Notes under the pieces: model-generated
The model's input: the letters and a program-made list of their open reading frames with translations, nothing else
Database searches by the model: none
Told to the model about the DNA's origin: nothing
Assembly: GCF_900129215.1 (NCBI RefSeq)
Contig: NZ_FQUQ01000005.1
Coordinates: forward strand, 496,001-560,000
Direction: 5' to 3'
Length of the DNA stretch: 64,000 nucleotides
DNA from: Pedobacter caeni
Lineage (GTDB): Bacteria > Bacteroidota > Bacteroidia > Sphingobacteriales > Sphingobacteriaceae
Shown: positions 17,315-26,707 of the stretch, in pieces
Position numbering within the stretch: position 1 is the stretch's first letter
How the letters are laid out: each line of letters opens with the position of its first letter
Made by a program: the position numbers and the translations under genes

Positions 17315-18505
17315 ATGAAGAACTTTTTTGCATTGATAAAAAGGGAATTTGGGTTGTTCTTTGCAGACAGCACCCTGCGCTCTGTATTTTTGCTGGCACC
17401 CATCATCTATGCCTTGCTTTTTGGATTTGTTTATCAAAAAGGAAAAGTAGAACACCTGCCGATTATTGTCGTAGATCTGGACAATACCCCGCTGAGCAAT
17501 CAGCTGATCGATATGCTTTCTGACAATGAAAAACTGCAGGTGGTGCGTGTTAAAAATAGCAATAACGGAACTACAGAAACAATGCGGAAAATGAAGGCCG
17601 TGGTTACGGTAGTGATTCCGGAAAGGTTTGAAGCTTCAGTTCTGCAAAAGCGCTATCCCGAACTGAATACTTATATTAACACCACTAACCTGCTGACGGC
17701 CAATATGGCTTCGCAAGGAGTGCAAACTACGCTTGGTACTTTCAGCGCAGGAATTAACATGCAGGGATTAAAGAAAAAAGGGATGGGAGCGGAGCAGGCT
17801 GCAACGCAATACGAACCCTTTAAAGTAAATTATATCCGTTTGTACAATGAAACCGGTAATTACTTTACTTACATGTGGCCGGGAGTTCTGGCGGTGGTTT
17901 TGCAACAGGTATTGTTGTTGGGCCTTGCCGTGAGCTTTGCCCGGGAGTATGAGAATAAAACCCTGGAAAAAGAATTTTTAGGGCGTGCAGGAAATGCTTT
18001 TTCTGCGATCCTGATCAAGGTGATTCCTTTCTGGATCATGAGTGTCTTTATATTGGGGATCTATTATATTTTTCATCATATTTTCAGGGCGCCCATTCCA
18101 AGTCCTTTAATGAATTATGCGGTTACTACAGGGTTGTTTATCATGGCTACCAGTTTCCTTGGCGTATTCATCAGCGCGTTGTTGCCGAGTGCGTTAAAAG
18201 CGACTCAGGTGTTGATGCTGCTTGCTACTCCGGCATTTATCATTGGAGGCTATTCCTGGCCTCTGGAGGCGATGCCAATAGGGGTGCAATGGTTATCTTC
18301 CATCTTGCCACTTACGCCATTCCTGAATGCACATAAAGTGATGTTGTTTCAGCAAGGATCACTGGGAGATGTAATGCCATCTATCCATCATATGTTGGTA
18401 CTGATATTGGTGTATGGAGTACTGGCTTTAATCACCGTCAGGCTTAAGATTTACCAGATGAAAAAAAGCCTGGGCAAAGAGAAAAGCGAAGCTGCTGATG
18501 AATAA
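17315..18505 (+). CDS. ABC-2 type transporter permease
   Basis: 396 residues: one transmembrane helix near 24-42, a large extracytoplasmic domain (43-180), then five helices from about 190, the layout of YhhJ/YbhR-type exporters. The conserved EYENKTLEKEFLGRAG stretch near 209-224 precedes the membrane domain. No ATPase gene is in the operon, so it must borrow one or work as an unusual permease. It is translationally linked to the adaptor (2 nt). Confidence 0.85.
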   Translation: MKNFFALIKREFGLFFADSTLRSVFLLAPIIYALLFGFVYQKGKVEHLPIIVVDLDNTPLSNQLIDMLSDNEKLQVVRVKNSNNGTTETMRKMKAVVTVVIPERFEASVLQKRYPELNTYINTTNLLTANMASQGVQTTLGTFSAGINMQGLKKKGMGAEQAATQYEPFKVNYIRLYNETGNYFTYMWPGVLAVVLQQVLLLGLAVSFAREYENKTLEKEFLGRAGNAFSAILIKVIPFWIMSVFILGIYYIFHHIFRAPIPSPLMNYAVTTGLFIMATSFLGVFISALLPSALKATQVLMLLATPAFIIGGYSWPLEAMPIGVQWLSSILPLTPFLNAHKVMLFQQGSLGDVMPSIHHMLVLILVYGVLALITVRLKIYQMKKSLGKEKSEAADE

Positions 18506-18530
18506 CTTAGCGTCCGTGAAATTACTGTCT

Positions 18531-19355
18531 ATGAAATTACTTTTGTGTTTGCTGTTTCCTTTAGCAGTGTTCGGCCAGCCTTTCAACTTCAAATCCACAG
18601 GTACTAAAAAACCTATCGAACTTACTTTAGGCTGGGTAGCGAATGGAAAAGGAGCCTATGTTTTATACAAAGGAAAAACGGAACTGATACCGCTAAAGCT
18701 GAAATCCTATAAACGGGATACCTCTAAACGATCTGACCCTCAACCGGACGTCGATTCTTATAAATGGGAAGAAATGTATCAGGGAAAAGTTACGGGTGAA
18801 TATGGGGTTACGGTGATGTTAAAGAGCATCAGCGACATGTATTACATCAGGCATAGCGATGGAAAACGGTTCAGCTTCAACTATGTAGAAGATACAAAAT
18901 CTTATGATGGCAAAGCCACCGTCCTGCTACACGGAGTGCGGTTGGATTATGCAGTGTATGATACAGATGAGCTCCGTTTCGGTTATCCTGACCGTTCCAT
19001 AAAGGACCTTTCTTTAACCGCATTACCCGACGGGGGAGCTAGGCGGGCAGTAGTTGCAGATTACAATTTCGATGGGATTGATGATGTTGCTTTTTCTGTT
19101 CCTGATGGAGGTATGGGCGTGTACCGCATTTATGATATTTTTATTTATAATCCGGTAAGCAAAAAGTTTACTCAATTGCAACTGCCTAAAGTGGGTAAAA
19201 TGGTTTGTGACGGTCTGTGTGATGTGAGGATAGACAAAAAGCATAAGCAATTAACGACTTCCTGCAGAGGTGGAGCGAGCTGGCATATGGACTATTACCG
19301 TTATGATAAAGTTGGTAAACTGGTCTGGTTGAAATCAGGTACGGATAATAAATAA
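18531..19355 (+). CDS. Secreted XAC2610-like protein
   Basis: 274 residues from the ATG at 18531, which gives a signal peptide MKLLLCLLFPLAVFGQ. An ATG at 18498 overlaps the permease by 8 nt but would prefix the signal. The C-terminal domain has a calcium-type acidic loop, DYNFDGIDDVAFS, then IFIYNPVSKKF, like the FG-GAP/XAC2610 secreted proteins. Function unknown. It may be co-transcribed with the exporter genes but need not be related to them. Confidence 0.6.
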   Translation: MKLLLCLLFPLAVFGQPFNFKSTGTKKPIELTLGWVANGKGAYVLYKGKTELIPLKLKSYKRDTSKRSDPQPDVDSYKWEEMYQGKVTGEYGVTVMLKSISDMYYIRHSDGKRFSFNYVEDTKSYDGKATVLLHGVRLDYAVYDTDELRFGYPDRSIKDLSLTALPDGGARRAVVADYNFDGIDDVAFSVPDGGMGVYRIYDIFIYNPVSKKFTQLQLPKVGKMVCDGLCDVRIDKKHKQLTTSCRGGASWHMDYYRYDKVGKLVWLKSGTDNK

Positions 19356-19378
19356 AAAACACTGCATTTGCTACACGA

Positions 19379-19606
19379 TCATGAATACCTTCCTCGGGAT
19401 TTCAGCTGATCTGTAATTGCGCTCAGCAATTTAGGATTGAGGTCGTCTTCATCAACAACTACCCATTCTCCATCATTTTCTACCATCAGAAAAGAATCCA
19501 TTCCGGGGAAATATACGCGGATGGCCGGATCTCCATGGTAATTTTCCGGTTTTCCAGTTAATTCGAGAGGCGATTGATCTAGTGGGTCTTTAATTATAAA
19601 TTTCAT
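19379..19606 (-). CDS. Small conserved-looking hypothetical protein
   Basis: 75 residues, soluble and acidic, with an immunity-like look: a short beta segment AIRVYFPGMDSFLMVEND and WVVVDEDDLNPKLL near the C-terminus. No signal peptide and no recognised family. It lies alone between two plus-strand genes. The clear start and balanced composition suggest a real gene. Confidence 0.55.
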   Translation of the reverse strand: MKFIIKDPLDQSPLELTGKPENYHGDPAIRVYFPGMDSFLMVENDGEWVVVDEDDLNPKLLSAITDQLKSRGRYS

Positions 19607-19745
19607 AACTCATAGATTAATTAATACTCAACTTAATAATAAAACAGGAAAAGTGGCAGTTAGTTTGAATTTTTTGATTCAATACACTTTTGTTTTCATC
19701 AATTGAGGTTTAATGATATATTTATTCATTCTAACCACCACATCA

Positions 19746-22016
19746 ATGAAAAACAATAAAGAACTTTTCCTGCTCCTTCTCTTGCTTTTAAACTTTTGCC
19801 AGTTAAGTAAAGCGCAACAGATCAGAGATTACAACGTGGTCTGGACTTCTCCCTCTGTGAATGAAGCAGGGAATATGCCTTTAGGAAATGGAAGTTTGGG
19901 GAGTAACATCTGGACAGAAAAAAACGGAGATCTGGTCCTGTATCTTTCCAGAAATGATGCCCATTCAGAGTTGCAACGTTTATTGAAACTGGGGCGGATC
20001 AGGATCTCTTTTAGTTCCGGTGCTTTCAGTAATGATGTTGGTTTCCGACAGGAGCTGGACCTGAGTACAGGCAGCATACTGATTCGTGGTGGTAAAAAAG
20101 GAGCACAAATTGCCCTGAAAATTTTTATATCGGCCGATGCTCCGGTAATGTACATCAGCGGAAGCTCAGAACAACCAATAAAAATAAAGGTCACACTGGA
20201 AAACTGGAGACGGAAAAAGCATCAGCTGAACCTGGAAGAGCTGGCCTCCACCTGGGTATATCGCGAAGGAGCTCCTGCCGGAGTGGATACCTGGGAATCT
20301 GCAGATCAGGTGATGAACAGAAAAAATGCGGTAGTCTGGTATCATAGGAACGCCTATAGTTGTGTGCCGGTACACATCGATCAGCAGGGGTTGCAGGATG
20401 CTGCTGATGTGATCAAAGATCCTTTAAAGAATAATACTTTTGGTGGCTACATTGCAGGTGAAGGACTGGTTTCGGTAGCCGATACGGTGTTGCAATCTGC
20501 TGTTGCCTCGAAAAAAATAGACATTCGCCTCGCAGGATATACCGCCAGAACAGAAACGGTTCAGGAATGGAATAAAGGAATCAGCAGTGTAATCAGGCAG
20601 GCTCTTCCTACAGAAAAAGCCTTCCGGCAGACCGGTAAGTGGTGGACGGAATTTTGGAACCGGAGCTGGATCTATGTTAAAAATGCCAATCCTGTTTATT
20701 CAGAGACCTATGTTTTATCAAAATATCAGTTGGCGTGTCAGATGCGGAATGAGTTCCCGGCAAGGTTTCAGGGAGGGATTTTTAATGTGGACCCCAAATA
20801 TGCCTACTACGCTACGGATGTCAGAGAAAAAAACTATTCGGCAGATTATCGCTTCTATGGGGTAAATTACTGGTGGCAGAACCTTCGCTTCCTTTATCAG
20901 CCTCAGTTTGCCCAGGGGAACCCGGATCTGATGAACGCTTTTTTTAACTTCTTTATGGACAGGATTCCGGTATTTGAAGCCAGGGCTAAGCGCTACTATA
21001 ATGCCTCGGGGATTTACCTTCAGGAATGTACTACCACTTTTGGCTTGCCAGGAATGGGGGATTTTGGTTTTGGAGCAAAGGAATACTCTGAGGAGTATAC
21101 CAAAGACATCTGGCAACAGGCGTTGGAAATGAGTGTCATGATGCTGGATTATTACCATTATACCCAGGATCAGAAGTTCTTAAAAGAAAAGGCGCTGGTC
21201 TGGTCACGGAAAGCACTGTCCTTCTTTCAAACGAGGTTTAAGAAGGGACTGGATGGAAAAATTCGGATCGAACCTTCTCATGGACTGGAAACCTATTGGA
21301 CTGATGTGGTGAACGATATGCCTTCCGTTGCAGGGCTTCATTATGTGATTGGTGAATTGCTGGCTTTGCCAGCAGAACTGACCACCAGGGAGGATCGTGC
21401 AAACTGGAAGGAGATGTTAGCAAGCCTTCCGGAGTTGCCACGGAAAAAAGATGCTGATGGCAACCAGGTGGTAGACAATGCACAATTTTATAAAGACAAA
21501 AGGACAAATTATGAGGCTCCTGATCTGTATTGCCTGTATCCTTTCAGGATTTACGGTTTTAATAAACCAAACAAAGAAGAGGTGGAAAGGGCCTTTTATA
21601 AAATGCCAAACCCGGGAAGGGTATGCTGGTACCAGACCGGAATATTTGCTGCCAGGCTTGGCCTTGCGGATGAGGCTGCAAAAGATATCGCCGCCAGAAG
21701 TACGGCACATCTGAAAGGATTCCGTTTTAAAGGGTATATGGATAGTCCCCACGACTGGAAGCCGGATTATGATGGGGTAGGGAATATGATGAATACCATG
21801 CAGGAAATGTTAATGCACTGCGAAGGCGATTCCATTTACCTTTTTCCCGCCTGGCCAGCTCAATGGGAAGTGTCTTTTAAGCTGCATGCTTATAAAAACA
21901 CAACTGTTGAAGGAGTTTACAAGGATGGGCAACTCCAAAATTTAAAGGTTTTTCCTGAAAGCCGCAGAAAGGATGTGAAAGTGATGCTAAATAAACAGGG
22001 TGCTGGTTTACACTGA
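19746..22016 (+). CDS. DUF5703-domain glycoside hydrolase-like protein (GH95-related)
   Basis: 756 residues from the ATG at 19746, chosen because it starts a signal peptide (MKNNKELFLLLLLLLNFCQ, ending near SKAQ). An earlier in-frame start at 19713 would add a poor N-region. The N-terminal beta domain has the DUF5703 signature MPLGNGSLGSNIW. The rest is an alpha/alpha barrel of the GH95/GH65 type. Such proteins act on plant or microbial glycans in the periplasm, the former group on alpha-L-fucosides or galactosides. No other polysaccharide genes adjoin it. Confidence 0.75.
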   Translation: MKNNKELFLLLLLLLNFCQLSKAQQIRDYNVVWTSPSVNEAGNMPLGNGSLGSNIWTEKNGDLVLYLSRNDAHSELQRLLKLGRIRISFSSGAFSNDVGFRQELDLSTGSILIRGGKKGAQIALKIFISADAPVMYISGSSEQPIKIKVTLENWRRKKHQLNLEELASTWVYREGAPAGVDTWESADQVMNRKNAVVWYHRNAYSCVPVHIDQQGLQDAADVIKDPLKNNTFGGYIAGEGLVSVADTVLQSAVASKKIDIRLAGYTARTETVQEWNKGISSVIRQALPTEKAFRQTGKWWTEFWNRSWIYVKNANPVYSETYVLSKYQLACQMRNEFPARFQGGIFNVDPKYAYYATDVREKNYSADYRFYGVNYWWQNLRFLYQPQFAQGNPDLMNAFFNFFMDRIPVFEARAKRYYNASGIYLQECTTTFGLPGMGDFGFGAKEYSEEYTKDIWQQALEMSVMMLDYYHYTQDQKFLKEKALVWSRKALSFFQTRFKKGLDGKIRIEPSHGLETYWTDVVNDMPSVAGLHYVIGELLALPAELTTREDRANWKEMLASLPELPRKKDADGNQVVDNAQFYKDKRTNYEAPDLYCLYPFRIYGFNKPNKEEVERAFYKMPNPGRVCWYQTGIFAARLGLADEAAKDIAARSTAHLKGFRFKGYMDSPHDWKPDYDGVGNMMNTMQEMLMHCEGDSIYLFPAWPAQWEVSFKLHAYKNTTVEGVYKDGQLQNLKVFPESRRKDVKVMLNKQGAGLH

Positions 22017-22050
22017 GGATAAAAGGCTAAAAGAGAAAAGATTCTTCTTT

Positions 22051-22653
22051 TTAGTCTTCAAGCAAAGTCACACAATCCTTTCCAAGGGTTTCAAGACGGG
22101 CAGGGAGTGTAGCTAAGGAAGAAGTATCTTTTATGTTCTTGTACAGGTGTTTAAGAATACTCAATGTCCTTTCATCTGCTTCACAAGCCTCTGATTTCTC
22201 AAAATAGACAATCGTTTTTAGCACCTGGGTTTTATAGGCCTTAAATGCCTTTTCATTCGATAATGCGTTTTGCGATTTCGCGGATTCAGAAACTTTTAAA
22301 CCTAAACTATCACATTTCTTTAAATTGATATATCCTAATGCGCGATAGGGTACATAATAGCCCGGAACCAGTTTGATCACGATTTCGTAATGAGGTATGG
22401 CCTTTTGAGCAGATCCTAACGTTTCGTAAATCCGGCCGAGGTGGTAATTGACATTGGCAATTTGCAAGTCGTTCAATTCTGTAGAACGCTTTAAAAGTTC
22501 TAAGGCTTTATCAATGGTTTCAGTACCTTTTGCATCATCAACCCTGATTTGTGTATAATCAAAATAGAGCTCTTTGATGTCTTGTTGCTGAGCCAGCACA
22601 GGGAATCCTGAAAGAAGTAGGGCAGCGCTGAAGAGTAATGTTTTAAGTTTCAT
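22051..22653 (-). CDS. Secreted TPR-repeat protein
   Basis: 200 residues from the internal ATG at 22653, which starts a good signal peptide (MKLKTLLFSAALLLSGFP, then VLAQ); the longer reading to 22758 would hide it. At least two TPR motifs are visible (NVNYHLGRIYETLGSAQKAI near 77-96, then PYRALGYINLKK). Probably periplasmic. Convergent with the DUF5703 gene. Confidence 0.65.
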   Translation of the reverse strand: MKLKTLLFSAALLLSGFPVLAQQQDIKELYFDYTQIRVDDAKGTETIDKALELLKRSTELNDLQIANVNYHLGRIYETLGSAQKAIPHYEIVIKLVPGYYVPYRALGYINLKKCDSLGLKVSESAKSQNALSNEKAFKAYKTQVLKTIVYFEKSEACEADERTLSILKHLYKNIKDTSSLATLPARLETLGKDCVTLLED

Positions 22654-22860
22654 TTGATTCCTGGGTAATGGGGTAGGGCTTATCATTGTTAATGATTGGT
22701 CGAATTTAAGCAAATGAGCTGATTTTGATGCGGTATCTTGAGAAATTATTTTTAACAAAAGAGATCCATTATCATTGTTGGATTATGCAAAGAAAATAAT
22801 AAATAAATCATGAGTTGTTTTGTGTAATAAAAACGCTTAGGATGCATCAAAATATACAAA

Positions 22861-23376
22861 ATGGAAAATAACAAGATATTTATTACAGATGTTATCAAGC
22901 GTTTTCAGTATAAAATCTATGCTACCTGCTTATCCTATCTCGGAAATGAGGATGATGCAAAAGATGTGGTACAAGAAATATGCATTATTATATGGGAAAA
23001 ATGGGAAACCTTTAAAGGTCAATCCAGTATTGGAACATGGATTTTCAGAATAAGTGTAAATGCTTGTTTGATGCACAAAAGAAAAAATAAATTTCAACAC
23101 AGATTGCCAATTGATTCAATTCCGGATTTTTCTGATGATAGCTTCAACAACGATCAATCTTCGATAGAAGAAGAAAAATTTAAATTATTATATCAGAGCA
23201 TTAAACAACTCAATGCTTTTGATCGATTGATGATCATTTTATACTTAAATGGGCATAAATACGAGCAAATTTCAGATATACTAGGCATTACTGTAAATAA
23301 TGTAGGGGTGAGGATTAACAGAATAAGAACCAAAATAAAACTTAACATAAATTTCAATCATGAAAAAATCAAATAG
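22861..23376 (+). CDS. ECF-type RNA polymerase sigma factor
   Basis: 171 residues. Region 2 reads YLGNEDDAKDVVQEICIIIW, and region 4 is a helix-turn-helix, YEQISDILGITVNNVGVRIN. The overlapping downstream gene (17 nt) should be its partner. Unlike typical Bacteroidota ECF loci there is no FecR-type anti-sigma and no SusCD gene next to it. Confidence 0.88.
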   Translation: MENNKIFITDVIKRFQYKIYATCLSYLGNEDDAKDVVQEICIIIWEKWETFKGQSSIGTWIFRISVNACLMHKRKNKFQHRLPIDSIPDFSDDSFNNDQSSIEEEKFKLLYQSIKQLNAFDRLMIILYLNGHKYEQISDILGITVNNVGVRINRIRTKIKLNINFNHEKIK

Positions 23377-23902
23377 CATTACTAATGCTGGAACAAACAG
23401 TGTGTTTTCTTCGATAAGAAATAGGCATATCCTAAATTTATGGGTTACTATCCCACTGGTTCTGGTTTGCATCCTGATAATGACCTTGATCTTAAAGGAG
23501 TACATACTTGACTTTTCATTAAGAAGTCCAAGCTACATTATTGGAGTATTGAACATACTCATTGGGACTGTATTCTTAATGAGATATAATCGTCTTGGGA
23601 AAAGACAAGTTGACTTTTATGAGAGAATTACTGATTCGGCAATGGACTATGTACAGTCGATCAGGAAGCAGATTTATGTAAAGCGGAACAGTCTAATCGT
23701 TAATTCTTTATTGTATGGTGTTTTTTTATCTACTGGTTTACACTTGTTGATATTTAGCTTTATGAATGAGGATATTCTGTTTGGGATTTTGGGAGTATAT
23801 TATGGTTGTTTTATAGCACTATATGGCATGTCCTGGTTTTATATCTCAAAAAGATTTAAAAAAGAATATGAGGAGATCCTAGGGGAGGTTTGTGAAGAAT
23901 AG
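23360..23902 (+). CDS. Four-TM membrane protein coupled to the ECF sigma factor
   Basis: 180 residues with four hydrophobic segments at about 27-47, 59-76, 112-132 and 138-160, and a charged cytoplasmic loop between the second and third (NRLGKRQVDFYERITDSAMD). The start overlaps the sigma gene by 17 nt, implying translational coupling. It lacks the zinc-binding anti-sigma motif HxxxCxxC. It may still retain the sigma factor at the membrane, but that is an inference from gene order. Confidence 0.65.
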   Translation: MKKSNSITNAGTNSVFSSIRNRHILNLWVTIPLVLVCILIMTLILKEYILDFSLRSPSYIIGVLNILIGTVFLMRYNRLGKRQVDFYERITDSAMDYVQSIRKQIYVKRNSLIVNSLLYGVFLSTGLHLLIFSFMNEDILFGILGVYYGCFIALYGMSWFYISKRFKKEYEEILGEVCEE

Positions 23903-23903
23903 C

Positions 23904-24308
23904 CTAATTTTTCGGAATATTACGGTTAAAATTCTTTATGTAATGGGTCAGGTTACGAATCTGGCATTCTGTTAAACTATCAAGTTTTTCACCAGAAGAT
24001 TTTAGCTCATTGGAATACATCCCATTGTGTTTAGATTTGAAGATGTAGTCTTTTAATTTTAGACTATCCATGGCTGACAATTCTTTAAACAAAGGTATGT
24101 TTGGAGCCAGCCTCTGGGTTCCTGCTCTTAAATGACAGTTTCTACAACCTATTTCTGAGAGTATGGTATTCCCCTCATAAAGATAAAGTCGACAAGGGTC
24201 TGTCTTTTCCTTCAAACCCTTTTGCTGCTCCTTGTTATTACTGGTGCATGCAAACATCAAAAAAATCATCAAACTGATTAAACTTAGCCTTATTGTATTT
24301 AAATCCAT
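23904..24308 (-). CDS. Lipoprotein c-type cytochrome
   Basis: 134 residues. A lipobox LMFAC places the lipidated Cys at 21. A single haem site CRNCH lies at 55-59, with candidate axial Met in NGMYSNE. The fold is a class I monohaem cytochrome c anchored to the periplasmic membrane face, similar to the small cytochromes that replenish electrons to peroxidases or oxidases. Its end is 2 nt from the end of the convergent sigma-linked gene. Confidence 0.75.
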   Translation of the reverse strand: MDLNTIRLSLISLMIFLMFACTSNNKEQQKGLKEKTDPCRLYLYEGNTILSEIGCRNCHLRAGTQRLAPNIPLFKELSAMDSLKLKDYIFKSKHNGMYSNELKSSGEKLDSLTECQIRNLTHYIKNFNRNIPKN

Positions 24309-24412
24309 TTGAAGGGTCGTTTAAAAATTGCCGTAATTTATTTTTTGTGTAAATACTACAGAGTTGGTACTCTAATGAACATTTTTCCAAATAAAGTGTT
24401 TTATTATTCATT

Positions 24413-24829
24413 ATGACAGATGTGCATTCTAAAGCAACACGTTCGTATAACATGAGTAAAATTAAAGGGAAGGATACTAAGCCTGAACTTTTAGTACGTC
24501 AATTTCTTCATAAGAATGGATTCAGATATCGCCTTCACGTTAAAGATCTTCCTGGAAAACCGGATATAGTTTTGCCTAAATATAAGACAGTATTATTTGT
24601 TCATGGTTGTTTTTGGCATGGTCATGAAAACTGTCGGTATTATGTTGTTCCTAAAACAAGAACCGATTGGTGGTTAAATAAGATCAATAGGAATATTTTT
24701 TCTGATATAAAAAACCAAAAACTTCTAATTAGCCAAGGTTGGAAAGTGATTGAAGTATGGGAATGTGAATTGAAACATCAAGTAGTTCATATTACTTTAA
24801 AAAATGTTTGTCAGTCAATTCGATTGTAA
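24413..24829 (+). CDS. vsr: Very short patch repair (Vsr) endonuclease
   Basis: 138 residues. The catalytic residues fall at the same numbers as in E. coli Vsr: Asp51 in KPDIVLP, His64 and His69 in HGCFWHGH. Zinc ligands are visible as Cys66, His71, Cys74 and Cys118. Vsr nicks T:G mismatches arising when 5-methylcytosine deaminates. This fits the two cytosine methyltransferases downstream on the same strand. A 444-nt AT-rich gap separates it from them, so it has its own transcript start or a long leader. It marks the left end of the AT-rich defence island. Confidence 0.92.
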   Translation: MTDVHSKATRSYNMSKIKGKDTKPELLVRQFLHKNGFRYRLHVKDLPGKPDIVLPKYKTVLFVHGCFWHGHENCRYYVVPKTRTDWWLNKINRNIFSDIKNQKLLISQGWKVIEVWECELKHQVVHITLKNVCQSIRL

Positions 24830-25273
24830 TTGTTTTATGTCTTCAATTTAGTTTGTCTTTGTTTTTTAGGATTAAATAGAGTGTACAGAAAATTTTAACA
24901 TGTTTTCAAATTTATCCTTCTAATGATCTTTGGGATATTAATAGCGTTATCTGATATAGGTCTTGACAAAATACTATTGTTTTATAAAAAATAAAATCCT
25001 ACTTTTCCGTGCTTATATAGAAAAGAAAAAAAATCTGTATATCAAATGATTACGCCTCACTTTTCTTTAAACTTATTGGGGCTTATTACATTTTAAGCAG
25101 ATGAAGGCGATCAATTTGGATAAGATGAGAAAAAGAAATAAAAATGTTCTATTCGAACAGCAGGATGAAATAGTCATTGTTCTAATGATTTAACTCTTAT
25201 TTTTTTATTTACGCGATTTCTATCTTATTGTAAAATATAATGTCCTATAAATTAATAACGTCTTAATTCTAAA
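24830..25273. other. AT-rich gap between vsr and the methyltransferases
   Basis: 444 nt, extremely AT-rich with many T and A runs. A 30-codon reading frame starts at 25101 (MKAINLDKMRKRNK onward) but has no recognisable family. The inverted pair GTTC-N5-GAAC is at about 25148-25160. This stretch must contain the promoter of the seven-gene operon; no convincing -7 box stands out. Confidence 0.4.
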
Positions 25274-26707
25274 ATGCTGGAATTTTACTATAAATTTTAT
25301 AACAATCAACAGTTTCGAGTCAGATCAAAAAAACTCGCTTTTGAAATTGAGTCTATTTTTTTTGAGGAAAGAATTTCTATTTCTAAATCAAATGATATTT
25401 GTATACCATTAGAGTTTAAAGATGTTCTTGGCGAGGAGTTATTTTTCAGACTCAGTAATATTTATTTTTCCATAAGGGATAATTCAGGGGAAAATCATTT
25501 TTTGTTTAGGAAATACCTTCCTGAATTAAAAAAAGAACCTAAGTCAGAAATGCAGTTTGCTGATTTTTTTAGTGGAGCTGGAGGTTTGGGGCAAGGGTTA
25601 GTCAATGCCGGTTTCGAACCAGCATTTGTAAATGATAATTACTTGGATGCCCTGGAAACATACTATTTTAATCATTTTCTAGTTTTAGACAGATTTTTCA
25701 ATATTAACATACAAGACCTTTGTACTAATTTTGAGAAATATAAGCATCTGTTTAAAAATATAAAAGTGATAGCTGGTGGCCCACCTTGTCAGGGCTTTTC
25801 TAAGGCAAATAGACGAAATTATGTAATAGATTCTGAGAGTAAAGAAAAGCGATTTATTGAAGATAAAAGAAATATTTTATATAAGTCTTTTGTGGAATTA
25901 TTAGGAGCAATTAAACCTGATTTTTTTATAATGGAAAATGTAAAAGGAATGAAAAACGTTGAGCGAGAGATAGAGCAAGATATAAATAATAAAACAAATC
26001 AGGGATACTCTTTTTTTCCTTTTAATGTTGATGCTCAAAGCTTTAATATTCCTCAAAGTAGACAACGATATATTTTAATCGGAGGTAAAAATTTTATGTT
26101 TATCGAGAGTGTGAAAACAAATATAAATAGGAAAAAATACTATAAAAGCTCATATAAACTGAAGGATGCGCTATTTGGATTACCTATGCTTAAAACAAAC
26201 CCAGTTATAAGAGATACAGAGTCAGAAAGCGATGCACATGGTTTCTTTCTAAAGAAGACAACAGTATCTCAGAATGATTTTTTGAGGGAGATAAATGATG
26301 ATAAAAACTGCAATTACTTATTCAATCATAAGTCAAGATACAACAATGAAAATGATTTGGAAATCTTTAAAAGACTTCCTGAGGGAGGAAACTCACTTCA
26401 TGAAAGTATTCAGGAATTAAGTAAATACACCAATAGAAATCATATTTTTTCTGATAAGTATTATAAACTTAAATCTGATGAAGTTTCAAAAACAATTACG
26501 TCTCATATGAAGTATGATTGTCATATGTACATACATCCTAGTCAACCTAGAGGATTAAGCCCTCGGGAAGCTGCTAGAATTCAAACTTTTTCCGATGATT
26601 ACGTATTTCGGGGAGCACTGAATAGTTGGTATAAACAAATTGGGAATGCAGTTCCTGTAAAATTGGCTCAGGTAATAGGTAATGAGTTAAAGAATTTTTA
26701 TAAATGA
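25274..26707 (+). CDS. DNA (cytosine-5) methyltransferase 1
   Basis: 477 residues. The first 92 form an extension without methyltransferase motifs. Then come motif I DFFSGAGGLGQGL (97-109), the catalytic PCQ loop GGPPCQGFSKANR (168-180, nucleophile Cys172), ENV at 221-223, QSRQRYILIG at 261-270, and QIGNAVPVKLAQVIG near the end. It transfers methyl from SAM to C5 of cytosine at a specific site. The target-recognition region lies between about 275 and 420. Its stop overlaps the start of the second methyltransferase by 4 nt. The N-terminal extension may contact partners of the complex. Confidence 0.95.
   Translation: MLEFYYKFYNNQQFRVRSKKLAFEIESIFFEERISISKSNDICIPLEFKDVLGEELFFRLSNIYFSIRDNSGENHFLFRKYLPELKKEPKSEMQFADFFSGAGGLGQGLVNAGFEPAFVNDNYLDALETYYFNHFLVLDRFFNINIQDLCTNFEKYKHLFKNIKVIAGGPPCQGFSKANRRNYVIDSESKEKRFIEDKRNILYKSFVELLGAIKPDFFIMENVKGMKNVEREIEQDINNKTNQGYSFFPFNVDAQSFNIPQSRQRYILIGGKNFMFIESVKTNINRKKYYKSSYKLKDALFGLPMLKTNPVIRDTESESDAHGFFLKKTTVSQNDFLREINDDKNCNYLFNHKSRYNNENDLEIFKRLPEGGNSLHESIQELSKYTNRNHIFSDKYYKLKSDEVSKTITSHMKYDCHMYIHPSQPRGLSPREAARIQTFSDDYVFRGALNSWYKQIGNAVPVKLAQVIGNELKNFYK

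Noticed and set aside
22017..22050. Possible bidirectional hairpin between the convergent DUF5703 and TPR genes
   Set aside because: The arms contain several mismatches and one strand is just A/T-rich; not a convincing terminator.
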